DNA from: Rosenbergiella nectarea
GTDB taxonomy: Bacteria; Pseudomonadota; Gammaproteobacteria; Enterobacterales; Enterobacteriaceae
Direction of reading: 5' to 3'
DNA length: 64,000 bases
NCBI RefSeq assembly: GCF_900111105.1
Contig: NZ_FOGC01000001.1
Span: forward strand, 62,001-126,000
Numbering within the stretch: position 1 is the stretch's first letter; every line of letters begins with the position of its first letter. Made by a program: the position numbers and the translations under genes. Below are positions 1 to 12,200 of the stretch, piece by piece. The notes below the pieces were generated by a model. That model worked only from the letters and a program-made list of their open reading frames with translations, did no database searches and was not told the DNA's origin.

Positions 1-209
1 TCCATCAGCAACTCAGGTTAACGGGCGATGAGGTGATAGCCGCGCACAGTGTCGAAAAGAAAGAGTATTACTATACAAGGTTGCTCAAAGAGTTAACGGA
101 TTACGAACAATTACTGAGTGAGTATCAGGCTTCTATTTCTATGCAAGAGTCGGTTCGCCGCTTAACGGATATTTTAACCCGTTACCAATCCACGATGATC
201 AACATCTAA
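1..209 (+). CDS. C-terminal fragment of an unidentified protein
   Basis: An open frame enters from the left edge and ends at TAA 207-209, giving about 68 residues rich in Glu, Leu, Tyr and Gln that look like a C-terminal helical tail. I do not recognise it from sequence. In E. coli the gene convergent with argR beyond yhcN/yhcO is aaeB, an aromatic carboxylic acid efflux pump subunit; orientation fits, so AaeB is a hypothesis from synteny only. It is convergent with argR. Confidence 0.45.
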   Translation, partial: HQQLRLTGDEVIAAHSVEKKEYYYTRLLKELTDYEQLLSEYQASISMQESVRRLTDILTRYQSTMINI

Positions 210-265
210 CCCAACAACTGGCAGTCGCCTAAGGTTGTCTGCCAGTTTCGCAACTCCCACACAGG

Positions 266-736
266 TTAAAGCTCTTGTTCGAAAAGAGTCAGTACCACGG
301 TATGGAGTTTTTTCACGGTAAAGCCGCGGGAAGGCGTAATAAAAATCGTATCATCACCGGCAATCGTCCCTAGGATCCCCTCTGACTTACCTAACGAATC
401 TAATAAACGAGCAATCAGCTGCGCGGCCCCCGGGCTGGTACGAATGACGACTAATGCGTCATTGTAGTCAATATCTGTCACTAAGTTTTTCAGTGGGCTG
501 CTAGTGGTCGGAACGCCTAATTCAGCGGGTAAGCAGTAAACCATTTCCATCTTGGCATTACGGGTTCTTACCGCACCAAATTTCGTCAGCATACGTGACA
601 CTTTCGATTGGTTGATATTCTGAAAACCATCTTCTTGCAGGGCATGAACAATTTCACTTTGAGAGCTAAATTTTTCTTCTTTAAGAAGCGCCTTAAAGGC
701 TCGTACCAGATCATCTTGTTTAGAAGGGGTTCGCAT
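266..736 (-). CDS. argR: Arginine repressor ArgR
   Basis: ArgR is the hexameric arginine-dependent repressor of arginine biosynthesis and the Xer recombination accessory factor. The 156-residue product matches E. coli ArgR nearly end to end: an N-terminal winged helix with [19 protein letters not shown], and the C-terminal arginine-binding and oligomerisation domain with [14 protein letters not shown] and [11 protein letters not shown] longer open frame extends 65 residues upstream, but those residues are unlike ArgR and overlap the ARG boxes, so the ATG at 734-736, preceded by AAAGG, is chosen. The gene is probably autoregulated. The usual divergent partner mdh is not present next to it. Confidence 0.97.
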   Translation of the reverse strand: MRTPSKQDDLVRAFKALLKEEKFSSQSEIVHALQEDGFQNINQSKVSRMLTKFGAVRTRNAKMEMVYCLPAELGVPTTSSPLKNLVTDIDYNDALVVIRTSPGAAQLIARLLDSLGKSEGILGTIAGDDTIFITPSRGFTVKKLHTVVLTLFEQEL

Positions 737-759
737 AAAAAACCTTTGAAATAGGGGAA

Positions 760-797
760 GTGAGATTATTATGCATCTTGCTGCATTTTTATTCAAT
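760..797 (-). promoter_or_regulatory. Pair of ARG boxes in the argR promoter
   Basis: Read on the minus strand, the core TGAATAAAAATGCA (795-782) differs by one base from the ARG-box core TGAATwwwwATTCA. A weaker core, TGCATAATAATCTC (775-762), follows. Taken as 18-bp boxes (797-780 and 777-760) they are separated by 2 bp; most Arg operators use 3 bp and argR itself uses 2 bp, as I recall. The position 24 to 61 bases upstream of the argR start suits autorepression. Confidence 0.7.
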
Positions 798-1005
798 AAT
801 CTCTGTGCAGTGAAAAATAGCTTATAGAGAATTAATCTTAATAAATGATAATACCTACGGATTATATTCTCTCTATAAATAAAAATAGGGTTGAATACTA
901 CAGTGACCGATCGCTTTACATGTGAAAGCACGGTAGCCGTTCAAATCAGCGCCCTCAGTAAACCGACTGATTATTCATAAAACGCGCGATGACTGAGGGC
1001 GATAA

Positions 1006-2067
1006 TTAATTACTATCCTGAGGAAACTCTTGAATCGTCACGGGCAGGATTTTTTTCTGACCTTGTCTAAGGATTTGTACGTCAATAACGGAACCGGGGC
1101 GAATTTCTGCTACTTGGTCCATGGTCTCCTGTGCGGAAACGGCGGGCTTGTTATTCACACTCAGCAGAAGATCATTCGGCTTAATTCCCGCTAACTCGGC
1201 CGGACCTGTCACTTTGGTAACAATAATGCCTTGTAATTTTTCATAGCTATTCCCTTGTTCATGCATCGGGGGAATTTCACGACCAGTAATCCCGATAAAG
1301 CCGCGGATAACCCGACCATCACGAATAAGTTTATTCATGATCTTAATCGCTAGCGGGGTTGGGATGGCAAAACCAATTCCTTCAGGTGTTTCACCATCAT
1401 TGCTCTTATCGAAGGTAAGTGTATTGATTCCCATCAGTTCACCCAATGAGTTTATCAATGCTCCCCCCGAGTTACCTTGGTTAATCGAGGCATCGGTTTG
1501 CAGGAAGTTTTGGCGTCCGGAAGAACTCAGGCCAACACGGCCTGTGGCGCTAATGATCCCTTGGGTTACGGTCTGTCCGAGATTATAGGGATTACCTATC
1601 GCCATGACGACATCACCAATATGCGGATTACGTTCGTCATTAATCGGGATAATGGGCAAGCTCGGCGCAGAGATTTTAAGTACAGCGAGATCGGTCATCG
1701 CATCAGAACCGACTAAAGTTGCTTCGTAAAAACGTCCATCTTGTAAAGCCACGATAATCTGATCGGCATTACTGATAACGTGGCGATTCGTCAGAATATA
1801 GCCACGTTGGTTCATTATCACTCCCGACCCTAAGGTAGTGAAGTCTCTTTTACCTTGCGTCTGTGAATTGCGGTTGTAGACATTGACCACCGCTGGAGCG
1901 GCTCGACGCACTCCTTGGCTGAAACTGAACACAGATTCTTGGGTATTAGCAGGTGCCTCGTTATTCGAAAATAGTGCGCCACCGTTACGCATAAAATGCA
2001 TACCGAGAAGTAGAATTATGGCGACAACAAGGCCGATAAGCGCTGAACGAAGTAATTTAAATAACAT
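1006..2067 (-). CDS. degS: Site-2-preceding stress sensor protease DegS
   Basis: DegS is the inner-membrane-anchored periplasmic serine protease that senses misfolded porin C-termini and makes the first cut in RseA, activating sigma E. The 353-residue protein has an N-terminal membrane anchor (about residues 5-24), a trypsin-like domain with the triad His96 (TNRHVIS), Asp126 (MTDLAV) and Ser200 (GNSGGAL), and one C-terminal PDZ domain with PAELAGIKPNDLLLSVN. Having a single PDZ domain and an uncleaved anchor distinguishes it from DegP/DegQ. It lies downstream of degQ on the same strand, as in E. coli. Confidence 0.97.
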   Translation of the reverse strand: MLFKLLRSALIGLVVAIILLLGMHFMRNGGALFSNNEAPANTQESVFSFSQGVRRAAPAVVNVYNRNSQTQGKRDFTTLGSGVIMNQRGYILTNRHVISNADQIIVALQDGRFYEATLVGSDAMTDLAVLKISAPSLPIIPINDERNPHIGDVVMAIGNPYNLGQTVTQGIISATGRVGLSSSGRQNFLQTDASINQGNSGGALINSLGELMGINTLTFDKSNDGETPEGIGFAIPTPLAIKIMNKLIRDGRVIRGFIGITGREIPPMHEQGNSYEKLQGIIVTKVTGPAELAGIKPNDLLLSVNNKPAVSAQETMDQVAEIRPGSVIDVQILRQGQKKILPVTIQEFPQDSN

Positions 2068-2151
2068 GCTAATTTAGTTGCCAAGGGAGAGGTTGCTGCA
2101 GAATACCATGAGAAGGATAGGTACGCACCTCTGTACCTATCCTTATTGGGG

Positions 2152-3525
2152 TTAGCGAAGAAGTAAAAACAGATTGTCTTTACCACGCATAACACTCATG
2201 GCGATAACCGGAGGTTTGGTCGCTAAAATCTTACTCATCGCATCGAGAGAATCAACCCGTTGGCGGTTAATGGCCGTGATGACGTCCCCAGCGTGCAAAC
2301 CGATTTGCTGAGCAGGGCTAGACGGGGTAACGCTGTCTACTTTGACGCCTTTCGCTTTACTCAGTGTCGTTCCATCGCTGAACGCTGCACCTTGTAAAGC
2401 TGGGAGATCAATGGTGGTAGGGACGACTTCGGGGGCACTTTGCTCTAAAGTGACTTCGGCATTGATCGATTTACCGTCGCGCAATAAGGTCAACATGACT
2501 TTATCGCCTGGCGCGCTGGTACCGACTTTCACGCGAAGCTCGGCGAAACTGGTGATAGGTTTACCGTTTAAGCCAGTAATGATGTCGCCAGCCTTGATCC
2601 CCGCTTTTGCTGCGGCAGAATTCGGTAATACTTCTGCAACGAATGCTCCACGCTGCACGTCGACATGGAAAGCTTTCGCCATATCAGAGGACATCTCAGT
2701 GCCTTTCAGACCAAGCTGGCCGCGAGTAATTTTACCGTTCTTAATCAGCTGATGGGCAAGGTTCATCGCCATATTGGAGGGGATAGCGAAGCCGATACCA
2801 ATATTTCCGCCACTGGCGGCTAAAATAGCGGTATTGATCCCCACCAATTCACCTCTCAGGTTGACTAAGGCACCGCCCGAGTTCCCGCGGTTAATCGCTG
2901 CATCGGTTTGAATAAAGTTCTCTAACCCTTCAATATTTAAGCCGCTGCGGCCTAGCGCAGAGATGATGCCAGAGGTGGCTGTCTGCCCTAGCCCGTAAGG
3001 ATTACCGATAGCAACCGCGAAATCACCGACTTGTAAGGTATCGGAATCCGCAATATTAATTTGGACTAAATTTTTCGCATTCTTAACTTGGATAAGGGCG
3101 ATGTCTGTTTGGCTATCATGACCAACCAGTTTCGCAGGGTATTCATTCCCATCGCCTAGCTGAACCGTTATTTTATCTGCACCGTTAACCACATGGTTGT
3201 TGGTAAGAATGTAACCGTTTTTAGCGTCAATGATGACACCTGACCCTAACCCTTGAAACGGCGTTGGCTGTTGCGGTTGCGGAGCCTGGCCAAGAAAGCG
3301 TTTTAACGGTTCAGGAAGTTGCTGATCTTGACTTTCCGTCGTCGTTCCGCTGACTTTTACGCTGACGACAGAAGGCAGCGTTTTAGCAAGCATTGGCGCA
3401 AGCGAAGGTAAAGGTTGATCACCCACTTGAGCAGGTAGCGTCGCATACGAAGCAGGTAAATAGGCCATACCCAAACTCATACTTAGCGCTATTGCTAGCG
3501 CCAAGGGTGTACGATTTTTTTTCAT
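2152..3525 (-). CDS. degQ: Periplasmic serine endoprotease DegQ
   Basis: DegQ is a periplasmic HtrA-family protease and chaperone that degrades unfolded envelope proteins. The protein has a signal peptide ending near PASYA, a trypsin-like domain with His111 (TNNHVVN), Asp141 (QTDIAL) and Ser216 (GNSGGAL), and two PDZ domains (GIKAGDIITGLNG and GLHAGDVITAINR). Two adjacent ATGs occur; the second (3523-3525) sits six bases from a GAGGG ribosome site and starts MKK as in E. coli, so it is preferred over 3528. DegP itself is encoded elsewhere if present; the MKK start and position next to degS favour DegQ over DegP. Confidence 0.95.
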   Translation of the reverse strand: MKKNRTPLALAIALSMSLGMAYLPASYATLPAQVGDQPLPSLAPMLAKTLPSVVSVKVSGTTTESQDQQLPEPLKRFLGQAPQPQQPTPFQGLGSGVIIDAKNGYILTNNHVVNGADKITVQLGDGNEYPAKLVGHDSQTDIALIQVKNAKNLVQINIADSDTLQVGDFAVAIGNPYGLGQTATSGIISALGRSGLNIEGLENFIQTDAAINRGNSGGALVNLRGELVGINTAILAASGGNIGIGFAIPSNMAMNLAHQLIKNGKITRGQLGLKGTEMSSDMAKAFHVDVQRGAFVAEVLPNSAAAKAGIKAGDIITGLNGKPITSFAELRVKVGTSAPGDKVMLTLLRDGKSINAEVTLEQSAPEVVPTTIDLPALQGAAFSDGTTLSKAKGVKVDSVTPSSPAQQIGLHAGDVITAINRQRVDSLDAMSKILATKPPVIAMSVMRGKDNLFLLLR

Positions 3526-3541
3526 CATTGACCCTCAACGA

Positions 3542-3940
3542 TTATTTTTCGGTGTTAGAACTTCTTAATAAGCCTGATGATTTTTCAGAATAATCCCGGG
3601 GCATTTCAGCTAATCCATTCTCAGATTCAGCATCTTTTGCACTCTGTTGCCAGATGAACGGATTACTCTGTGCCGCTTGCTCAGGCAGCAGCTCTTTAGT
3701 CGTGCTCGACATATGTTGATAAAGCTCTTGATAATTTTGTGACATATTTTCAAGCAGTTCAGCGCTGCGAACAAAGTGACCATTTAGTTCTTGTTTTAAC
3801 TCTTTGAGTTCATCTTTGGTTTTTTCTAATTCGTACTGCAGCGCGTGTTGATCACGCAGTTTACGGCTACCAAAACGTGTGATAACAACCCCAACGATTA
3901 CGCCGACAATTAATCCGATAAGCCCATATTCCCAGGTCAT
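3542..3940 (-). CDS. zapG: Z-ring and envelope protein ZapG (YhcB)
   Basis: ZapG/YhcB is an inner-membrane protein linked to cell division and envelope growth. The 132-residue protein has one N-terminal membrane helix (MTWEYGLIGLIVG onward), a long charged coiled coil (LEKTKDELKELKQEL), and the conserved C-terminal MPRDYSE followed by SGLLR. An in-frame ATG four codons upstream exists, but MTWEY matches the family start. It is immediately upstream of degQ (16 bp) and divergent from zapE. Confidence 0.93.
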   Translation of the reverse strand: MTWEYGLIGLIVGVIVGVVITRFGSRKLRDQHALQYELEKTKDELKELKQELNGHFVRSAELLENMSQNYQELYQHMSSTTKELLPEQAAQSNPFIWQQSAKDAESENGLAEMPRDYSEKSSGLLRSSNTEK

Positions 3941-4139
3941 AATGACTCCCATAATATCCGTTGTTCTAAGGGGAAGACGATAAGCAATTACTCATTTTAA
4001 GTAAGATGCTAGTCGAAAATAGTTTCCCTCACTATACCTGTTAATGCTCAGGATGTGGAATCCTGAGTTAACCTGGCGTACTGTATAGCGGTTTTCAATG
4101 TTGTGTTTGTCGTCTTCGACTATCTTAACGGTACCCACT

Positions 4140-5276
4140 ATGCAAACCATTTCTCCACTGACACGTTACCTACAAGCACTTGAACAAGGCGATTATCAGC
4201 CTGACGATGTACAAAAAGCCGCGGTAACGGAGCTTGATAAGATCCAAAAAGCGTTAATCGCCCGTCAGCAAACGACCACTACCTCGACGGATAAAAAAGG
4301 ACTTTTAGGTCGCTTTTCAAAAATTTTCCAGCGCAGTGAGAGCAGCGAACAACCGGTTCAAGGCTTGTATATGTGGGGCGGAGTAGGGCGCGGCAAAACC
4401 TGGATTATGGATATGTTTTACCAATCCGTTCCAGGCGACCGTAAGTTACGGTTACATTTCCACCGTTTTATGTTGCGGGTCCATGAGGAATTGAGCCAAC
4501 TTCAAGGGCATAGCGATCCACTCCTTATTATTGCCGAACGCTTTCGTGAGCAGACTGATCTGCTCTGTTTTGATGAGTTTTTTGTTTCAGATATCACCGA
4601 CGCGATGCTACTGGGTACGTTAATGGAAGCACTGTTTCAGCGAGGGATCACCTTGGTGGCGACCTCGAATATCCCCCCTGATCACCTTTATCGCAATGGA
4701 TTACAGCGAGCGCGCTTCTTACCCGCGATTGAGCAAATAAAAACACATTGCCAAGTGATGCATGTTGATGCCGGGGTAGATTACCGTTTACGCGCCCTGA
4801 CAGCGGCTCACCTTTGGAAATCGCCGCTCAACGACGAGACGCATGCGGCCATTAGCGCATTATTTAAAAATCTATCAGGCACTGATTTCGTGCAGGCCCC
4901 TTCGCCGGTATTGGAGATCAATCACCGGGCGATGAAGACGGAACACGTAGCAGAGGGTGTTCTCGCGATTCGTTTTAGCGTGTTGTGTGGTGAAAACCGT
5001 AGTCAACATGACTATATCGCGCTTTCTCAGCAGTTTCATACGGTACTATTGCTCGATGTCCCACCCTTAACCAGCCAGACTGAAGACCATGCGCGTCGAT
5101 TTCTTGCAATGGTAGATGAATTCTACGAAAGACATGTTAAACTTGTCGTTTCTGCGGAAGTGGCGTTGGAAGCTATCTATCAAGGTAATCAATTGAAATT
5201 TGAATACCAACGTTGCTTATCTCGTCTTCAGGAGATGCAAAGCGAAGAGTATTTGCGTCTTCCTCATTTGCCGTAA
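4140..5276 (+). CDS. zapE: Cell division AAA ATPase ZapE
   Basis: ZapE (YhcM) is a cytoplasmic ATPase that associates with the Z ring during late division and stress. The 378-residue product shows a Walker A motif in MWGGVGRGKTW, the Walker B-like LLCFDEFFVSD, and the conserved ATSNIPPD and NGLQRARFLPAI segments. The C-terminal ERHVKLVVSAEV and RCLSRLQEMQSEEYL match the family. The start MQTISPLTRYL at 4140 corresponds to E. coli MQSVTP; an upstream ATG at 4098 would add 14 unrelated residues. The gene is divergent from zapG-degQ-degS. Confidence 0.95.
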   Translation: MQTISPLTRYLQALEQGDYQPDDVQKAAVTELDKIQKALIARQQTTTTSTDKKGLLGRFSKIFQRSESSEQPVQGLYMWGGVGRGKTWIMDMFYQSVPGDRKLRLHFHRFMLRVHEELSQLQGHSDPLLIIAERFREQTDLLCFDEFFVSDITDAMLLGTLMEALFQRGITLVATSNIPPDHLYRNGLQRARFLPAIEQIKTHCQVMHVDAGVDYRLRALTAAHLWKSPLNDETHAAISALFKNLSGTDFVQAPSPVLEINHRAMKTEHVAEGVLAIRFSVLCGENRSQHDYIALSQQFHTVLLLDVPPLTSQTEDHARRFLAMVDEFYERHVKLVVSAEVALEAIYQGNQLKFEYQRCLSRLQEMQSEEYLRLPHLP

Positions 5277-5341
5277 GGCAGAAATATTCGTGGAGTTGCG
5301 AATTAATGATAAAAGAGGTCGATTTTTGATGTCGACTTCTT

Positions 5342-5347
5342 TATAAT
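5342..5347 (+). promoter_or_regulatory. Candidate -10 element for rplM-rpsI
   Basis: A perfect TATAAT lies about 170 bases upstream of rplM and is followed by a GC-rich stretch, as in growth-rate-controlled promoters. No good -35 hexamer is visible at the right spacing. The implied long leader would leave room for the L13 autogenous control described for this operon in E. coli. This is a prediction. Confidence 0.4.
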
Positions 5348-5514
5348 CTTGCGACCCCACGTTACAACAAATGGTTTTATTCCCAAAAACCTTTGTGTTC
5401 CGGTAGTTCTATCCGAAGGGGTAGGCTTACTGGCAAAATGGTCGTGTGAGCCTCAACCGTTAATAGCGTTTGGGATTTCACCAACGTGTAACTTATATTT
5501 GGGTAAGCTTTTAG

Positions 5515-6351
<837 letters not shown>

Positions 6352-6382
6352 TTCATGGCTGCTCTGCAGCGATGTCTTTTCG

Positions 6383-6408
6383 AAAAAACCCGCTCCGGCG
6401 GGTTTTTT
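6383..6408 (+). terminator. Rho-independent terminator of rplM-rpsI
   Basis: The hairpin AAACCCGC-TCCG-GCGGGTTT is followed by a T run, 31 bases after the rpsI stop. Confidence 0.9.
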
Positions 6409-6638
6409 ATTGCCGATAAGCGGGCGCTGAGCATGTCATCACGCTTACCCGTTTAGCGACAATTGTTACTTTTTCCTCTCAAAAACTCTTCAAGTAACCA
6501 GAATTCGCAGCAAAATCGAAAGGTTGCCCACAAAGGCTTCAATTTCTGGTAAACTATCGCGCAGTTTATGGTCTATTATCTGCCATCGGTCATTGAGATG
6601 GTTAATCGCAGCTCTTATAAGTATATGTGGAGGTTTTC

Positions 6639-7268
6639 ATGGCTGTCGCTGCCAACAAACGTTCGGTAATGACACTGTTTTCTGGACCCACTGATATCTA
6701 TAGCCATCAGGTACGTATTGTACTGGCTGAGAAAGGTGTGAGTGTAGAAATTGAACAGGTGGATAAGTCAAATCTTCCACAAGACTTGATCGATCTAAAT
6801 CCGTATTGCACTGTTCCAACCTTAGTGGATCGTGAGCTGACGTTATATCAATCACAAATCATTATGGAATATTTGGACGAGCGTTTTCCGCATCCGCCAT
6901 TAATGCCAGTCTATCCCGTTGCACGCGGTGAAAGCCGCTTGATGATGCATCGTATTGAGCAAGATTGGTATAGCCTGCTGTTCAAGATTGAACAGGGTTC
7001 AAATGAAGAAGCGGATGATGCGCGTAAACAATTACGTGAGCAGTTATTAGCAATCGCACCATTATTCGCACGCACGCCTTACTTCTTGAGCGAAGAATTC
7101 AGCTTGGTCGATTGTTATCTTGCTCCACTGCTATGGCGTTTACCTTCTTTAGGCGTTGATTTATCTGGAGCTGGCTCTAAAGATCTTAAAGGCTATATGA
7201 ATCGTGTCTTTGAACGTGATTCGTTCCTCGCTTCTCTTACAGAAGTTGAGCGTGAAATGCGTCTCTAA
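6639..7268 (+). CDS. sspA: Stringent starvation protein A
   Basis: SspA is a glutathione-S-transferase-fold protein that binds RNA polymerase and promotes stationary-phase and acid tolerance. The 209-residue product starts MAVAANKRSVMTLFSG, contains the family signature YPVARGESRLMMHRIE, and ends ERDSFLASLTEVEREMRL. The ATG at 6639 follows GGAGG by six bases; an ATG four codons upstream overlaps that site and is rejected. A gap of 15 bp separates it from sspB, forming one operon. Confidence 0.97.
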   Translation: MAVAANKRSVMTLFSGPTDIYSHQVRIVLAEKGVSVEIEQVDKSNLPQDLIDLNPYCTVPTLVDRELTLYQSQIIMEYLDERFPHPPLMPVYPVARGESRLMMHRIEQDWYSLLFKIEQGSNEEADDARKQLREQLLAIAPLFARTPYFLSEEFSLVDCYLAPLLWRLPSLGVDLSGAGSKDLKGYMNRVFERDSFLASLTEVEREMRL

Positions 7269-7283
7269 TCGAGGCTTATACTT

Positions 7284-7763
7284 ATGGATATGACAAATTT
7301 AACGGCACGTCGTCCGTATCTACTGCGGGCATTCTATGATTGGTTGTTAGATAACGAGCTAACGCCACATCTGGTGGTTGATATTAATCTTCCTGGTGTG
7401 GAAGTGCCTTTGGAATTTGCACGTGATGGACAAATTGTCCTTAACATTGCTCCGCGTGCCGTGGGGAACTTGGAACTGGGCAATGAGTTCGTCAGTTTCA
7501 ATGCGCGCTTTGGGGGCGTTCCGCGTCAAGTATTCGTCCCTCTCGCTGCCGTTATGGCACTTTATGCCCGTGAAAATGGTGCTGGCACCACGTTCGAACC
7601 TGAGCCGCAGTATGATGATGTTGAGGCGAATGTCGACATCGAGGTGACTCATGAGCCTAAAATGTCATTAATAGATGGCGATGGTGAGACTGAGCATACC
7701 GATGGCGATGATGATACCCCTCCTCCTAAAGGTGGTCGCCCAGCGTTACGTGTCGTAAAATAA
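7284..7763 (+). CDS. sspB: ClpXP adaptor SspB
   Basis: SspB delivers ssrA-tagged proteins and the RseA fragment to the ClpXP protease. The 159-residue protein has the substrate-binding fold (RRPYLLRAFYDWLLDN, GQIVLNIAPRAVGNLELGN, FNARFGGVPRQ), an acidic flexible linker (GDGETEHTDGDDD), and the ClpX-binding C-terminal tail GGRPALRVVK. Linker length is variable in the family. It is co-transcribed with sspA. Its role in RseA degradation links functionally to degS in this window. Confidence 0.97.
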   Translation: MDMTNLTARRPYLLRAFYDWLLDNELTPHLVVDINLPGVEVPLEFARDGQIVLNIAPRAVGNLELGNEFVSFNARFGGVPRQVFVPLAAVMALYARENGAGTTFEPEPQYDDVEANVDIEVTHEPKMSLIDGDGETEHTDGDDDTPPPKGGRPALRVVK

Positions 7764-7773
7764 TATTGGCTAA

Positions 7774-7804
7774 AAAAAAGAGCGCTATCAGCGCTCTTTT
7801 TCAT
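7774..7804. terminator. Bidirectional terminator between sspB and gltD
   Basis: A GAGCGC-TATCA-GCGCTC hairpin is flanked by an A run on the left and a T run on the right, so it can end both sspAB and gltBD transcripts. Confidence 0.85.
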
Positions 7805-7807
7805 TTT

Positions 7808-9235
<1,428 letters not shown>

Positions 9236-12200
9236 TTACTGCGCCTGTACTCGTAATTCTGCCGCTGACCGGCTGCGGTGTCCTAGCAGTGCTTTCACAT
9301 CGCTCGATTTGGGTTTGATCAGCATAAATTTCTCTGACCAGTTCGACCATTGTGCAAGGATCTCTTCACCACGACTGGATTGTGTATATTGCACGTGCTC
9401 GGTGATTAAGCCTCGCAGATGCTCTTCATGAATAGGCAGGGTGGCGACGTCTAAGACCTCGACCAACTCGCTGTTGACACGTTTACGGAATTCGCCGTCC
9501 TCATCAAGAACGTACGCAAAGCCACCGGTCATGCCCGCACCGAAATTGACGCCAGTACGACCGATCACGCACACCACGCCTCCTGTCATGTACTCACAGC
9601 CATTGTCGCCAATTCCCTCGACAACCGTAATAGCACCGGAGTTACGTACCGCAAAACGTTCACCTGCACGGCCCGCTGCAAACAGTTTGCCGCCTGTCGC
9701 ACCATATAAGCAGGTGTTCCCCGCAATGGTGGCTTCGTGGCTACGGAAGGCTGAGCCGATAGGTGGGCGAATCGCCAAGAGGCCGCCAGCCATCCCTTTT
9801 CCAACATAGTCATTGGCATCACCCGTCAGGATCATTTCAAGTCCTCCGGCATTCCAGACACCGAAGCTTTGTCCTGCTGTACCGGTTAAATGAACCTGAA
9901 CAGGATCACTTGCCAGTCCTTGGTCACCGTAACGTTGAGCGATCGCACCGGATAAGGTTGCGCCAATTGAGCGGTCAGTATTTTTGACATCAAAGTAAAA
10001 ATGTTTGCTCTGTTTTGTCTCAATGTAGGGCAGTGCCTGTTCCAATAGCGCCTTATTCAGCGTTCCCTTATCGAAAGGCGGGTTCGATTCCGTACAATAC
10101 AATGCCTTGCCTGCAACCGGGGTTGCTGTCTCGAGTAACGGACCTAGATTCAGCTTTTGCTGTTTTGCCGTGAAACCTTCCAATGCGGTCAATAGATCTG
10201 TTCGCCCTATCAAGTCGGTTAGGCGACTTACACCTAAAGAAGCCATGATTTCACGTGTCTCACGGGCAATGAATTCAAAGTAGTTTGTCACTTTGAAAGG
10301 AAGACCGTGATAGTGGTTCTTACGTAATTTCTCATCTTGTGTTGCAACGCCTGTCGCACAGTTATTAAGGTGACAAATACGCAGGTATTTACAGCCCAAA
10401 GCGACCATTGGGCCCGTACCGAAACCGAAGCTTTCTGCACCAAGAATGGCAGCCTTGATGATATCGAGGCCGGTTTTTAATCCACCATCAATCTGTAAAC
10501 GGATTTTGTGACGTAGTCCGTTAGCAACCAACGCTTGTTGTGTTTCCACTAAGCCTAGTTCCCAAGGACAACCGGCATACTTCACTGAGGTCAGCGGGCT
10601 TGCCCCCGTGCCGCCATCGTACCCTGCAACGGTAATTAAATCGGCGTAGGCTTTTGCAACCCCGGTCGCGATGGTTCCTACGCCTGGCTCTGATACCAGC
10701 TTGACGGAAATCATCGCCTTAGGGTTAACTTGCTTGAGGTCAAAAATAAGCTGCGCCAAATCCTCAATCGAATAGATGTCGTGGTGTGGCGGAGGTGAGA
10801 TCAAGGTAACACCCGGAACAGAATAGCGTAACCGTGCAATATAAGGCGTGACTTTATCGCCCGGTAATTGACCGCCTTCACCTGGCTTAGCCCCTTGTGC
10901 AACCTTAATCTGAATCACATCAGCGTTAACTAAGTAGGCGGGTGTCACACCGAAACGTCCCGAAGCCACTTGCTTAATCCGCGACACCTTATTCGTGCCG
11001 TAGCGCGCGGGATCCTCTCCCCCTTCACCGGAGTTCGAGAAACCACCGATGCTGTTCATCGCTTCAGCCAGCGCTTCGTGGGCCTCTGGGCTCAGTGCGC
11101 CAATCGACATTGCAGCGGTATCGAAGCGTTTGAAGAGTTCGGTTGCCGGTTCAACTTCATCAATATTGATGACTTTTTCGCTTGGTTTCAGCGCCAGTAA
11201 ATCGCGTAACGTCGCCACAGGGCGGTTATTCACATGTTGGGCGTAGTTGAGATAATCCGCATAGTCACCACTTTCTACCGCACGCTGCAAGCTGTTAACA
11301 ATATCCGGATTATAAGCGTGATATTCGCCGCCATGGACATACTTCAATAATCCACCTTGATCGAGAGGCTTACGGGCTAACCATGCACGTTTAGACAGAT
11401 TCACGAGGTCTTGTTCGAAGTCGCTAAAATTCGCACCGCCGATACGGCTGGTCACGTTTTGGAAGCAAAGCTTAGTAATATCAGTATGCAGTCCCACGGC
11501 TTCAAATAGCTTCGAACAACGGTAGGAGGCAACCGTTGAAATTCCCATTTTCGACATAATTTTGTACAAGCCTTTGTTGATACCGTTACGGTAATTCAAC
11601 ATTGCTTTACGATAATCATGATCGATGATGCCACAGTCCGCCATTTTCGCTAAGGTTTCATAGGCTAACCAGGGATAGATCGCGGTTGCGCCAAAGCCCA
11701 GGAGAACAGCAAAATGATGTGGGTCGCGGGCCGAAGCCGTTTCAACAATAATATTGGCATCACAGCGAAGACTTTTCTCTACGAGACGCGCTTGTACCGC
11801 ACCGACGATCATTGGCGCCGGGACGGGGAGCCTTTCTGCCGTAATATGCCTATCTGACAGGACGAGTAATACGGTGCCGCTGCGAACCCTTTCCTCTGCT
11901 TGGTCGTTTAAGCGATAGATAGCGGCTTCTAACGTCTCTTCAGCCGGATTAAAGGTACAATCGATCGTATCAGCACGGTAGTACTGAGTGTCTAATTGCG
12001 TCAGCTGTGAGAAATCTGAATAGAGTAAGATGGGTGACTTGAAACTTACACGGTGTGCTTGTCCTTCTGCCTCGCAGAACACGTTCATCTCTTGTCCGAT
12101 ACAGGTGGCCAACGACATTACATGATTTTCACGTAAGGGGTCGATAGGTGGGTTAGTCACCTGCGCGAATTGCTGGCGGAAGTAGTCATAAATAATACGT

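Noticed and set aside
737..931. 65-residue upstream extension of ArgR
   Set aside because: The extension is unlike any ArgR, AT-rich, and contains the ARG boxes; it is promoter DNA.
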